DNA from: Pyrus communis
Taxonomy: Eukaryota; Streptophyta; Magnoliopsida; Rosales; Rosaceae
Direction of reading: 5' to 3'
Assembly: GCF_963583255.1 (NCBI RefSeq)
Contig: NC_084819.1
Span: 3,107,501-3,171,500 of the forward strand
Length of the DNA: 64,000 nt
Shown: positions 33,664 to 45,060 of the stretch, in pieces
Numbering within the stretch: position 1 is the first letter of the stretch
Layout of the letters: each line of letters opens with the position of its first letter
Notes under the pieces: model-generated
Told to the model about the DNA's origin: nothing
Database searches by the model: none
What the model saw: only the letters and a program-made list of their open reading frames with translations
Position numbers and translations under genes: made by a program

Positions 33664-34468
33664 TTATTGATAACGAAATAAAGAAAGTGCCAAAACTAAT
33701 GGAGCTATAGCTAGCATCCATGGCTTAATTATCCAATAAGCGTCTTGAGTAAGGTTTCCAATGAACATTGGCTTCCCTGCCGAAGAAACTGATGGCAGTT
33801 CCTCAGGAGACTCTGCATGATTTGGACCAGAAGGCACAAGCCTCATATGATCATAATTTGCACGTGAAGATGGTGGTGGCGGAGTATATACCTTTGAAGG
33901 TGATTCGTCAGGAGACTCTTCATGATTTGTACCAGAAGGCACGAGCCTCATAAGATCATAATTTGGAAGATCATCCAACACTTCTACAGGCGGTTGGGCG
34001 AATTTATGTAGAGGATTTGGACCGGTAGGAACCTGCCTCTTTGATTCATTCTTTGCAGGATCATCCAACACTTCTACAGGCGGTTCTAGAGGATTTGGAC
34101 CCGTATAAGGAACCTGCCAAAACCAAAACAAACAACTGAGAAAACGAAACATAGAGACTGTTGTTTATTGACTATAACAAAATAAAGAAAGTGCCAAAAC
34201 TAATGGAGTTATAGCTAGCATCCATAGCTTAATAAGCCAATAAGTGTGTTGAGTGAGGTTTCCGACGAACCTGCTGTCTCTTTGATTCATAAATTGCAGG
34301 ATCAGCATCTGGACCGCTAGGAACCAGCCTCTTGATCCAATGCTTCAAGAGTTGATGTTGCTCAGCAAACTTGGTGGACTGTTTGTTTGGGGATCCTTGA
34401 TCACCAAAACAAGAAGAAGATAGAACGAGAAGGCAAGTAACAAATAAGTAGGTCTTAGAAAACTCCAT
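33664..34468 (-). CDS. CLE peptide precursor, copy B, with a candidate neo-intron
   Basis: Paralogue of the gene at 203-922. Unspliced, it gives 79 residues (34468-34229): a signal peptide, then one CLE-like core RLVPSGPDADPA at 47-58, then a tail like that of copy A. Downstream lies the rest of a polyprotein lacking its own signal peptide. The 157 bp between them (34270-34114) begin GTTCGT and end GGTTTTGGCAG. Removing them joins codon 66 to the downstream frame in phase, giving 215 residues with further cores at 92-103 (RQVPTGPNPLHK) and decayed ones at about 64, 122 and 157. A one-base loss near 33780 relative to copy A changes the last 37 residues, which now end in a hydrophobic stretch (about MLAIAPLVLALSLF). 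Splicing is predicted, not shown. Either product could be real. Confidence 0.7.
34114..34270 (-). other. Candidate intron made from a duplicated 3' end of the gene
   Basis: The segment repeats the last coding codons and 3' untranslated region also found at about 33620-33765. It is bounded by CAG/GTTCGT and TTTTGGCAG/GTTCC, so AGGT occurs at both borders as in introns born from tandem duplication. It is 157 bp, T-rich on the gene strand and phase 0. Confidence 0.55.
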
Positions 34469-34512
34469 ATTTGATTGTTTGATGGCCACTTCTGACAGCC
34501 AATTACTCAAGC

Positions 34513-34521
34513 TAATTTATA
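34513..34521 (-). promoter_or_regulatory. TATA-like box of CLE copy B
   Basis: TATAAATTA on the minus strand, 45 bp upstream of the ATG at 34468. Copy A lacks it because similarity ends about 35 bp upstream of its ATG. Confidence 0.5.
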
Positions 34522-34619
34522 GGGAGCTCCTACGTCAACCTTTTGAGACGTTTGAAATTTTCTATAAAAACTGACATATATAAAATTAGGGGTTAAAATT
34601 TAGCTGTTTATGATAAATA

Positions 34620-34903
34620 CCCATAATCAAGGTTAAAGTGCCCACATGTGTCTCTTAATTTTTGTGATGTGAACTAAAAACTGCTACTCTTATAATTTAA
34701 TTGTACCATTATTTGTATCATTTTTTTTTATAATAGAAATAGACATACATACGTTAATGGACCTTATTTTTAATAAAAATATGGTATAAATAGTACAAAT
34801 GGTTGTATAATTAGGTAATAAATGTAACATCACTATTGCGCGATGCATGGTGAGTTTCTTGTGTGACAAAACACCGTAGCAAGTATTAATTAGAAAGGCC
34901 AAT
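34620..34903. repeat. CLE-B upstream segment, duplicated at 38785-39065
   Basis: The two copies share GGTTAAAGTGCC, GTACTATCATTTGTATCAT-type sequence, AATAGTACAAATGG and GTGTGACAAA(A)CAC. They link the second and third copies of the CLE/RFC3 block. Confidence 0.75.
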
Positions 34904-34950
34904 GCGAAACTTCCTTCCGGACTCGCTGCTCCTATAGCTGAGAAGTCAAC
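34904..34950 (+). pseudogene. RFC3 exon 6 fragment (relic B)
   Basis: ACTTCCTTCCGGACTCGCTG and the following CCTATAGCTGAGAAGTCAAC match RFC3 exon 6 at about 15256-15300. The fragment is cut off by the foldback element that starts at about 34979. Confidence 0.8.
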
Positions 34951-34978
34951 AGCCATATTTGAAGTGTATCTATACAAG

Positions 34979-35782
34979 GAGAAAAACTTGTATGGGGCTT
35001 GACTTGCCACTGGACTTCGCTAAATGGCACTACAATCCACTTAAAACTCGCCACGTGGCAAGTCTTAAATATATTCTTTTGTCATTCTTTTATATTTAAA
35101 ATTTTTATAATTATTTTTTTAACTAATTAATATATTATATATATTAATGTTATGTTTCCTTTTTTATTTCTTTCCCCCTATTTATTTTCTTCCCAAATCC
35201 CCCCACCACACTTTGTTTTGCCGACTTCCTCCCCTTTCTTTCTTTCCCAGTTTTGTTTGTTTGTTTCTTTTAGACTAATTCATATTATAAATATAAAAAA
35301 ACCAAAAACCCTCACCCGAACCCAAAAACCCCCAATTAAAAGAAAAGAAAATGACCCTAGTGGGTTATTCATGTCACATAATCAAAGCAACTATTGTATA
35401 AAGAAAGAAAAGAAACTTACATATTCTTGGTTGCTTTCCATGATAAAATTGGAGTGGGTGTAGAACTTTTTTTTTTGTAAAAAGAAAGAAACAAACAAAC
35501 TGGGAAAGAAAGAAAGGGGAGAGAGTACTAAAACCTTAAACCTACTGCAAAACAAAGTTGTCCGGGGTGGGGGGGGATTTGGGAAGAAAAAAAACAGGGG
35601 GAAAGAAATAAAAATGGAAACATAACATTAATATATATAATATAATATATTAATTAGTTAAAAAAAATAAAAGAATGATAAAAGATTATATTTAAGACTT
35701 GCCACATGGCGAGTTTTGAGTGGATTGTAGTGCCACTCAACGAAATCCAGTGGCAAGCCAAGCCCCACACAAGTTTTTCTCC
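34979..35782. mobile_element. Foldback element with about 300-bp inverted arms
   Basis: The left arm runs from GGAGAAAAACTTGTATGGGG to about 35275. The right arm mirrors it from about 35475 to CACAAGTTTTTCTCC. Both contain the CCACTGGA, GGCACTACAATCCACT and GGCAAGTCTTAAATA blocks. The loop has no long open frame of note. A single-arm copy lies at 39650-39850. Both sit directly after RFC3 exon 6 fragments. Confidence 0.85.
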
Positions 35783-35810
35783 TATAGAAGATCCCTTGAC
35801 GGTCCATGTC

Positions 35811-36440
35811 ACGACTCATGTTCCAAATTTAGGAATTGAACGTTAGAACCCTCTTTTTGCTAAAAAACAATGCACTTTTCATCTTCCTAGGTGTTGGCTG
35901 TGGAGTAGGATTCTCTCTCATTCTATTCTCATCTCCTTCCCTTCCCTTATCTCACACATTGTTTTTTGTCTTATTTTCTCTATAAAAAATCAATATAAAT
36001 TGTTGACATGATTTAACCGTAACCGTTCAAATAAGGGAAAAGAGAAGGGAAGGGAAGAAAGAATAGGAGGGGAGATAATTCTCATCTGTTGGCCGTGGGG
36101 GCGCTCCAGATTTGTCGTTTGCATGTCACTTTACCAAACCATTTTGTGATCGACAAATAACTTCTTCCTTATCACATGCCTTACCTGTTGTGATCAAAAT
36201 TTTCAGTCTTTAATCTAGATGATGTGAAGGTGCTGTATATTTTGAATCTAAGGTCATGTACTAAAAAAGGCTTTATATTCCCACCAAGGGAGATTTTGTA
36301 GTTGCATGAAAGACAAGCTCACGCGATGTCTAGAGTTGAAGTTTTTTCTTATATTTTTATAGCGTGTGGGATATTCTTTTTGTATTGGCGTTTTTTATTT
36401 TTCGTTTCGAAAAGAAAAAGGATTGAAATGGACGAAATGA
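35811..36440 (+). pseudogene. RFC3 intron relics (relic B)
   Basis: Collinear with RFC3 intron 7 and later introns: TTAGAACCCTCTTT (compare about 16030), TTGCATGTCACTTTAC (compare 16130), CTTATCACATGCC (compare 16383), TTTGAATCTAAGGTCATG then GGCTTTATATTCCCACCAAG (compare 16717-16763), and AAAAGAAAAAGGATTG (compare 18688). Large pieces are missing, including all later exons. Confidence 0.8.
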
Positions 36441-36450
36441 TTAGAAGAAA

Positions 36451-36452
36451 GA

Positions 36453-36488
<36 letters not shown>
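36451..36488. repeat. (GA)n microsatellite
   Basis: About 18 GA repeats at the right edge of the RFC3 relic. Confidence 0.95.
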
Positions 36489-36491
<3 letters not shown>

Positions 36492-36529
36492 TAGAACGAA
36501 TCATAGATTTTTTTATCTTTTTTTTTTTT

Positions 36530-36780
36530 TTTTAATGAAAGACAATATATTATTGACTTCAAAAAGAAGAATACATCGTATCTTGGTCAAGAAGGTCCTG
36601 AATAAGATTAAGAGCTGCTCAAACCAAACTACTTCATTGTCAATTGAAATAGCAATCTTAGCCAACCTATGAGCAACGCTATTACAAGCTTGAGGGGTAT
36701 GTAGAACTTCATAGGGTGTAAAGAACTGGCAACTTGAATGATATCCCTCAAGCTTGTTATAGCGTTGCTCATAGGTATGT
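36530..36780 (-). pseudogene. LINE 3'-terminal fragment with a short inverted copy
   Basis: On the minus strand, about 36700 down to 36560 reads NSVAHRLAKIAISID then VVWFEQ, the C-terminal part of the plant LINE RNase H-like domain, and runs to a poly(A) end (T run at about 36515-36532 on the plus strand). At 36735-36775 part of the same stretch is repeated in inverted orientation (CAAGCTTGTTATAGCGTTGC). Confidence 0.7.
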
Positions 36781-37024
36781 AGCTCACCCCCTCCTCCTTT
36801 AGTGTAGATGATATATTTTGTTAAAAAAAATATTTTGACTCATCCTACCTTTTTATCTCTCTCTCTTCTTTTTTTTTTATTTTTTTTATTTTTTTAAAAT
36901 ATGTTGCTCATGCAACAATTCATGCAATTTTAACAACGTGCCTGCCTTCGTAACTGGGACCCACAGCGGTTGACTCCAAGTTGTTTGTGACCGCAGAAAT
37001 TACTTATAGTTCAAAAAGTTTTCC

Positions 37025-37965
37025 ATTACTAATGGAGCGTTTACTAATCCATAAACAAATTGAAAGAAATTGGATTGAGGGGGAATTGGATTGAGAAGGA
37101 ATTGAAATGAGATGGAATTAGAATCAGATTCATGTTGAAGTTGTTTATTAAAACTGTCTAGAATCGGAGTAGGAATGTTGTTGAGTCCATATAATTTGTT
37201 TAGTAATTCACTTCAATTGGAATGAAAACTGGGTTGATTACTATATTGCCCTTACATAAATAAATTATTTTCATACTAATTAATTAAATTAAGTTCTTAA
37301 TTAAATTTATATAATAAAATTCATCTATATAAGCATATATAAATAGGTTTTATTTATTTATTAAAAGATGGCAAGAATGATGTTGAGTCCATATAAGTTG
37401 TTTACTAATTCACTTCAATCGGAATGAAAACTAAGTTGATGACTAAATTGCCCTTACATAAATAAATTATTTTCATACTAATTAATTAAATTAAATTCTT
37501 AATTAAATTTATATAATTAAATTAAATTCTTAATTAAATTTATATAATTAAATTAGGAAAGTGTTATTGACACTCCAAAAATCTCATTCTACACTCCTCA
37601 CAAGTGTATTTTTCTTTCCTAATATAGAAAGTTTGGAGTGTATAATGAGATTTTTGGAGTGCTTATAACAATTCCTTAAATTATCTATATAAAAATATAT
37701 AAATAGGTTTTATTTATTTATTAAAAATGACATAATGAGTGTCAAATGAAGGGCAATGTTGGGATAATAAGAAACAAGTGAGGGCATAATAGGAATAAAA
37801 GATGCATTCCCGATTCCCTTACCCTCAGGGAATTCAAATACCTCACAAAACTAGGGAATCCCGTTTCTCCAATTTCAGGAATTGGATTCCTTGTTTCGTG
37901 TGGGCTCCACCACTTTTTTGATTCCTTAATATTTAGTAAACACCGGAATACTCTGTAATCGGAAT
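37025..37965. mobile_element. TIR element of the GGAATTG type, with nested MITE
   Basis: The left end has GAGCGTTTACTAATCCATAA then repeated GGAATTGGATT. The right end has GGAATTGGATTCC and AATATTTAGTAAACACC, inverse in character. A 212-bp direct duplication lies inside (about 37160-37310 and 37370-37520), and the palindromic MITE at 37556-37676 is inserted in it. Confidence 0.6.
37556..37676. mobile_element. Palindromic MITE
   Basis: GTTATTGACACTCCAAAAAT at the left and ATTTTTGGAGTGCTTATAAC at the right form a near-perfect inverted repeat over most of its length. Confidence 0.8.
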
Positions 37966-38784
37966 TCAATTTCCTTTCCTTATTCCGATTTCCTATATCT
38001 CCGTACGATTTTCCTTCTTTTTGTTGACCGAAAAGTCTTTCCACCATGGTTCGACATTTTGAGAATCTTGACATACATACTACATCACTACGATTCTGCA
38101 GTCAAGACTGATTCACAAAATTAAGTTTAATTAAACACTCTCTGGAGTGATAAAAGGGTAATTAGGCAATTGTCGTGGGCAAGATGGCGATGGCCACAAC
38201 GGGTAATTAGGGTCTGAAGATATTAACCATTGTAATGTTTGTATCTCACTCTGCGTTAGGGGTGATTGGGTTGACCTTTCTCCTTAACAAAGGGAGATAG
38301 CAATTTGGGATTTAATGTTGCTTATATTATTGGAATTGATGATTTATTTTGTCATATAAAACGCTTGTTTCTTGCGGAGTAGTTTAATTGGAAATGCCAG
38401 TGTCGAAATGAACTTGGGCATTTCCACAAGGCTTTGACCCATCTGAGCTTACTTTTTTCAATGTTTAGATTTCAGCTATTCCTTTTTGTGTGGGCCCGTC
38501 TTCGGCTTTTCATTTTTGTGTAGGCCCGTCTGGTTACAGTTCTTCGTGCGTCTGCTTTTCTTGTTTCTTTGCATGCCTGCCTATGCATTAATGCATACAT
38601 ATATTTTTCTTTACGAATGGTTACAATTAAGCTATGTTAATATTTTATATTAGTTTTTTTTATAGAGATGATAAAACAAAAAACAAAGTGCAAGAGGATG
38701 GGAGGAATCCTACTCCATAGAACAAACCAAAGTGAGGACAACCAATAAATTGAAGCCATGTTTATTGCATGAATCTGATATGAA

Positions 38785-39850
38785 AAATCAACGTTAAAGT
38801 GCCTACGTGGACGTGTGTCTCCTAATTTTTCTGATGTGAAATAAAAATGGCTACTATTATCGTCTAGTTGTACTATCATTTGTATCATCTCTCTAATAGA
38901 AATTGAAGATGGAATCCATATAAGTTGGCGGATCTTATCTTTATTAAAAAAATAGTACAAATGGTGATGCAATTAGATAGGAAATGTAACATTACTAGAG
39001 CGAAGTGCATGGTGAATTTGTTGTGTGACAAACACTATAGCAAGTATAAATTAGAAGGAGGAATGTGAATCGAATCATATGGCGATACCGGGCAGGAGAT
39101 CCACAGCTCGGAGGACCACCAGAACCCGTTGGACCCCTCAACTAAATGCACCGACGCGGTGAACGAGGTGAGAGAATTAGCATCTCTTTGTTGAGATCAT
39201 TTTTCATGCTACCTATTATTTATTTTCAAAATATAATTTAAATTAATTAAATAAAAAACCTAAATTCCTCCACACATCATTACGCCCCACCCCACACATT
39301 ACTCTATTTCCCGTCATTTCTTCAATTTTTTTTTTTTTGGATAAAACATGTGAATTGTTTTTGTTGGGGTTTGATTTGGTTTTTTGATTAATTGATGGTG
39401 AATTTGATGAGTTTTAATCAGATTTTTACTTGCTAGTATGTAATTTTGATATAGTTATAAAAATAGTGGGATATTTTGGTTTAGTTTAAAAAATAATGTT
39501 GATTATTTTATCGCAGTTCAGAAATAATGTTTATTTTGTTGCCTTCCAAAAATAATGTGGATTATTATGATTCGCTTTCATAAATAGCGCTGCACTTCCT
39601 TCTGGATTAGCTGCTCGTATAGCTGAAAAATCAAATACTAGTTTAAGAGCATCTCCAGTGGAGTTCCTAAATAGGGAGAAAAACTTGTACGAGGCTCGAC
39701 TTGCCATTGGATTTTGTTTAGTGGGACTACAATTCAGTCAAAACTCATCACATAATAAGTTTAAAAATAATATTAACTTTTCATTTTTTTTATTTTAAAA
39801 TTTTCATAATTATCTCTTATGCTAATTAAGGATATTAATTAGGAATTATC
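38785..39850. repeat. Third relic of the CLE-upstream/RFC3 block
   Basis: Positions 38785-39065 match the CLE-B upstream segment 34620-34903. Positions 39586-39648 match RFC3 exon 6 (CTTCCTTCTGGATTAGCTGC, then CGTATAGCTGAAAAATCAAA). Positions 39650-39850 match one arm of the foldback element at 34979. About 520 bp of unrelated sequence (39066-39585) separates the first two parts. Confidence 0.75.
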
Positions 39851-40048
39851 AACTACTAATTCATATACACCATGAAGATTCATATCCCACTGTTAAGCTG
39901 ATTCCCACCGAAGATAAAAAAATTATACTAGCCTTCATGCACTCGCTCACGCCAGATATTTTTTGAATTATGGCGTACTACAAAAGACTTACATGTTTTA
40001 AATGTTTTTATATAAAAATTTGCTGTAACGGTTTTGTTTATGAAAATT

Positions 40049-40579
40049 TATACGAGAACTTCCCAGTGGGTCACCCATCATGGGATTGCTCTCACGCGCT
40101 TAACGATGAACTCTGAAGCCAGTGAGCTCCCAAAAGGCCTCGTGCTAAGTAGATATGAGAATATACATATAAAGTTTACAGAATCCTCACCCCTGAGCAA
40201 TGTGAGATCTTACAATCCACCCCGCTTAGGAGCCCGGCGTCCTCGTCGGCACACTTCCGGCCAAAGATTGGCTCTGATACCAAATTGTCACATCCCGACC
40301 TGGGCTCCATCACATCCCAGGCTCAACTCCGCCATAGTACGATATTGTTCGCTTTGGGCCCTGACCACGCCCTCACGGTTTTGTTTCTGAGAACTTACAT
40401 GAAAACTTCCCAGTGAGTCACACATCATGGGATTGCTCTCGTGCGCTACTTGCTTAACTTCGGAGTTCCGATGAACTCCGAAGCCAGTGAACTCCCAAAA
40501 AGCCTCATGCTAGGTAGAGATGAGAATATACATATAAGGCTTGCATGATTCTTATCCCTGGGCGATGTGGGATCTTACA
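40049..40579 (-). mobile_element. Cassandra TRIM retrotransposon, truncated and diverged
   Basis: A partial LTR from about 40049, an internal region with the primer-binding site (TGGTATCAGAGCC on the minus strand at about 40270-40283), and a full second LTR at 40286-40579. The LTRs have many substitutions and small indels (for example TTACATGAAAACTTCCCAGT), so this copy is older than the others. The outer part of the first LTR and its target duplication are lost. Confidence 0.88.
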
Positions 40580-40959
40580 AAAATAATTAATTATTAAAAA
40601 ACATTGTTTATATGACGAAAATACGTCTGCATTATTTTGGATTGCTTTTGAATTTTTTTGTTTTGGGAGCATGTTTATCCACTTTTTTTGGTGAAGCTTG
40701 CGACCCCAAAAATACTATTCACTTTAGTATTGGCTTTATGTATAAAGATTATAGAAGAAAATCAGAAAAATGAAATCAAAATATAAAATATAGAACTTAA
40801 ATCCTACGGAAAAAATTCTTCTCGTGTTCATCAAATATGAACGGTTGTGCAGGCATTTTTTCAAAAGAATATAAATGTAAACAAAAAACGACAATTCTAA
40901 TATTTTATCAATAAATACGAAAATCTAAAATATTTAATAAATAACTTATTTAATGTTAT

Positions 40960-41400
40960 TACATTAAATTTTAAATTTATTATTATATACATTTTAATTC
41001 ATTAATTTTATTTAACTTTCTCTAATTAGTATATCTAATCGTCTGTATCATAATATATTTTACTAAATTAGTGTACCGAAATGTTCGTACCTTAATATAT
41101 TGTAGTGAATTAGTGATACATAAGAAAATATGTAAAAATATAAGTGTACCGAAAGTTCCGTACCTAACTATATGATACTAAACTAGGTACCGAAATGTCG
41201 GTACCTAAATATATTATACTAAACTGTTATACCAAAATGTCCGTACCTAAACATATTATACTAACTTAGTCTATTGAAATGTTTGTACCTAAATATATTG
41301 TAATGAATTACTAGCAGATAAGAAAATATGCAAAAACATAAGTGTACCAAAAAATATCTACAAAAATATTTTCTTATATAAAATATTTACCATAATGAAA
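40960..41400. repeat. AT-rich GTACC-repeat element
   Basis: Repeated CCGAAATGTTCGTACCTAAATATATTATACTAA-type units, related to 28840-30660 and 32835-33125. No coding capacity. Confidence 0.6.
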
Positions 41401-41690
41401 ATTAAAATTTATAATATTTTTATAAAATTAAAATTGATAAAACTATAAAAAAAAAAAAAAAAAAAAGGAGACATTTGAATATGCTAGCCTTGAATAGAGT
41501 TTAAGGACTAAAATCAATTTTTAATCTTGTATAAGACATTTTTCTAAACTTCATTTTATTTAGAAATTAAAATCTAGTTTTCTATTTTTTAAACCAGCAT
41601 GAGCCAATTCAAGTAACATTGAAAATCTTAATTATCCTATTTTATGTGGAAACTTTAATTGAATTGCTTGTTTGTTAAATTAATAGAAAA

Positions 41691-41873
41691 CTAGAGGCGA
41701 CATTGGGAACGCCAAAACTCAAGATCTGCAATCTGATTGATAACGGAGAATCGGAATTGATCAACAGAAGCTGGGTAATAATGAGATTGGCTTGAATATT
41801 GGTGAGGAGTGATTCGGAATTGAAACCAGTTGTCGAAGTCTGGATATTTGTTCAGCAACAATACCATGACCAA
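41691..41873 (-). CDS. Hypothetical 60-residue ORF with a plausible promoter
   Basis: Starts MVMVLLLNKYPDFDNWF and ends at a TAG just inside LEFWRSQCRL. I recognise no domain. About 90 bp upstream on the same strand is TTATAAATACCC (about 41958-41969), a good TATA box. A CTCTCTCTCTCGAGCTC leader lies between, which lifts this above random open frames. It may be the first exon of a truncated gene. Nothing downstream on that strand continues it recognisably. Confidence 0.3.
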   Translation of the reverse strand: MVMVLLLNKYPDFDNWFQFRITPHQYSSQSHYYPASVDQFRFSVINQIADLEFWRSQCRL

Positions 41874-43296
41874 CGAAGGGAGCCTAAAGAGCTCGAGAGA
41901 GAGAGAGGATGGATGCTAGTAAAAAGTGTTTTGGAAGAAAAAAACTGATTCTGAGGGTATTTATAATGAGCGCGCGCGGAGCGTCACGACAATAAAGGCT
42001 AGGCTGTTCAACAATGAGTGCCTATATAATGGGGGGATTGCTACGGAGACTTGCTCAACAAGGTCAATGAACATTTTAAATGGGTCCCATCATTAACGTA
42101 ATTAACAAATTAAAAATAACATTTAAACTTAACATTTTGTCGTCTTCCCATCTGCCTCTCCGTCTTTCCTCTGTCCAATGAAACCAAGAAGCAAAGTGCT
42201 TCTCAGAAGTGCAGTAGTTCATGCCTCTCCAACCATGAAATTGGTAACCCCAGATTTGAATCAAATTTTGTTGTTGTAATTTTAGTTTCTAAAATCGTCT
42301 GCACTACGTTAGCCATCACCCACGTTATGAACACCAAATTTATGGTTTGAGGGAGGAATTAGAAAATTTTCCAAACTTTGGTTTTATCGAACCGCGGCTT
42401 CTCTGTTCTTCCAGTTCTCATATAATCTCATCTTTTTGTATTTTGTGCCATTACAATTAAACCATTTTAATATTTTATATTGATTTTTTTATAAAAATAA
42501 TAAGATAAAAAAAAATAATGATATAAAATATTAACGTAATTTAATCGTAATCGCATAAATAAAAAAAAATAAAAATATATGAAAACTAGCAGGGTAAAAA
42601 GCTAGATCCTTATCGGAAGGAGCGACTGTGAGGGGAGAATTTTTTTTTTTTTTTTTTTATTTTTTTTATTGTGTTTTTGAGCGAGTCTTGCTGGCAATTC
42701 CGGAACTTTCACAGCGGAGCCTCCGGGCCGATGTTATATGGGCCGTTTGATGCATATCCTACGGCTGTTAATTAATTTTCATTTTAATGTTTTTCACATA
42801 AAAAATCCTGCCTCTTTCCTCCATGTCCTCTCTCACAATTCCACATCTCATTTTTCCAGAAACCAGCTCAATTTCATATCATAAAATCCGGCTCCCTCTC
42901 CTCCTTCGACACTGCACTCGGGTTTTTGAGGTGTTTAATTTGTTGGATTGATTTATTTTCTGTTTCAGATCAATAACCAAGATGGCTGTTGAAAATCTGA
43001 GATGCGGGAGGCGAGGGGAAAGTGAAAGGTGAAACGTGCAAAAATGGGATGTACTGAAAATTTTGAAAAAAATTTGAAATAAATTACTGGCGAAGAGAAG
43101 AAGGTGAGGATTGTGAGAGACAGGGCAAAGAAGATGGTAAATAAGAAAACTAATTCAAACTAATCCTCGCCGTTCAGCGTTTATTAACGCTTATATCTTG
43201 TTGGGAGTATTTTTACTTACACCTTTAATTACTGGGTATGCTCACCAGTAACCACTCATCTTAAAGCTTGCCGTGCGTCCTACTAACTATAAAATG

Positions 43297-43500
43297 AGGA
43301 TTTTCTTTAGAGGATTCAGAAGATTTTTTAATTGTATTCATTCATCTTAAATTATACGGTTAATTTTTATCAAGTATTATTAATATTCAATTTTAAATAA
43401 ATAATTAAAAATAATTTTTGATTTTACGATGTACGATAAATGATATAATTAAAGAATTTTTGAGATTCTCACAGAGAGGATCCGGAGATGATTCTTATTC
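43297..43500. mobile_element. Foldback MITE, family with copies at 45740-45950 and 61450-61660
   Basis: GAGGATTTTCTTTAGAGGAT at the left and AGAGAGGATCCGGAGATGAT at the right. The central part has the palindromic GATGTACGATAAATGAT and ACGGTTAATTTTTATCAAG blocks shared by the family. Confidence 0.65.
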
Positions 43501-43574
43501 CTAACTAACCATGTTAATTTTTTAATTGATTATCTTATTCTAGTTTAAAATATATTTAAAATTTGCCACTTAGT

Positions 43575-43705
43575 ACTATGATCCGGTGATATTCTTCTTC
43601 ACTCGAAAATGAAATGTCTTAGGTTCGAGTATCATGGATAACGAATTCGATATCAAATTTGGTTGTCAATTCTGTGGCTTAGCAGAACTCCCTCTTCCCT
43701 CAGTG
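43575..43705 (+). mobile_element. tRNA-derived SINE-like copy
   Basis: Box-A-like TGATCCGGTGATATTC and box-B-like CTTAGGTTCGAGTATC, in the correct order and about 45 bp apart. Plus-strand counterpart of the copies at 2205 and 28195. Confidence 0.5.
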
Positions 43706-43711
43706 TAAAAA

Positions 43712-43803
43712 TATCGATACAATAACAATAAAGCCTTTTCCCACTAAGTAGGATCGGCGTATGAATCCTAAAACGTCATTCCACTCGTTTCTGTGCCATG
43801 CAG
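43712..43803 (-). mobile_element. RTE-type LINE or SINE 3' tail
   Basis: AATAACAATAAAGCCTTTTC, CCACTAAGTAGGATCGG and GAATCCTAAAACGTCATTCC match the tail at 3183-3275. Confidence 0.55.
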
Positions 43804-44104
43804 TGTAAAAATATTGATGAGTTCAAAAAATAAAAAATAAATAAAACAAAACATAAAATAATTTAAAAAGTTCAATATTATGGGCCCCACCTTTGCCCAC
43901 CCATCACCCTTCTTTCCCACTCATCCGTCGCCCCTTCCCCCACCCCCAACTCTGTCCTCCTTCCTCCTTCCGCAAACTTTAATTTTTCATTGGGCAAGCT
44001 TTAATTTTTCCACACTAATTCTTCTTCCTCTACTGGCTCCCTTAGCGCAAAGATTCGACGGTGCTGATGATTATTCAATACTTCTGTTTTTTTTTTTTTT
44101 GATA

Positions 44105-45060
44105 CTTTAGATGCGGTCTCCGCTTCCTAATATTATTTGACTGAAATCTTAATGATATTCGAAGTTTGATCAAAGTCTTTTGACATTGTACACCTCATTA
44201 TTTTATTATTAATATTTATATTTTTATAGTTTTGACATTAATTGTTTGATATTTTATGAGATTTATAATCCTACAAATTTAAAATCCATCATTATAATAC
44301 TATCAGAAATGACTAAAATAAAAAAATTTCAAACATTTTGATTGAATAAATGGATAAAAACTATGTAACAATAAGAAATAATAAATGGCAAAAGAATGTA
44401 TCCATAATGTTAAAAAAATTGGTATATTTCACATATAACAAAGTGGTACATTAATAAAGAAGAATGGGTACATTATAAATAAATTAGGGTACAAATAAAA
44501 GATTAAAATTTTTTGAGTACAAATGAAAATTTTAAAAATATGGGCGCAAAAAGAAATTAATACATGGGTACAAATTAAAACTAAAATGAAAATACTACAA
44601 ATTTTAAAAAATGTTGCAAATTAAAAGTGGGTACAAACTAAAAGTATAAATATATGATAAAAAATTTAGCCATAAAACATAAATATGCTATATGTAATTT
44701 TTCTATCATTGATTAATTATATAATGTCACGTGATGGTAAACACATGGGCACAAATACAAATAAAACTTTAAAAAATATGGGCACAAAAAGAAATTAATA
44801 TATGGGTACAAATTAAAACTTAAAATGAAAATTGGTACAAATTAAAAAAGGTTTGAAAATTAAAAGTGAGTACAAACTAAAAGTAAAAATATATGATAAA
44901 AAATTTAGCCATAAATATAAATATACTAATTGTAACGTTTTTAACACTAAAGGAATATATTTAAAAATAAAAAATATTGTATTATTGAAATAATTAATGA
45001 TATTATTAATACCCAGTGATCTTGATAAAAAATTGAAAAGAAATAAGGTTTTAATTAATG
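44105..45060. mobile_element. AT-rich GGGTACA element with internal duplication
   Basis: The left end GACTGAAATCTTAATGAT...TTTGATCAAAGTC matches the element at 26425. Two direct copies (about 44510-44700 and 44757-44940, offset about 248 bp) share GGGTACAAATTAAAACT and ATATGATAAAAAATTTAGCC. Confidence 0.65.
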
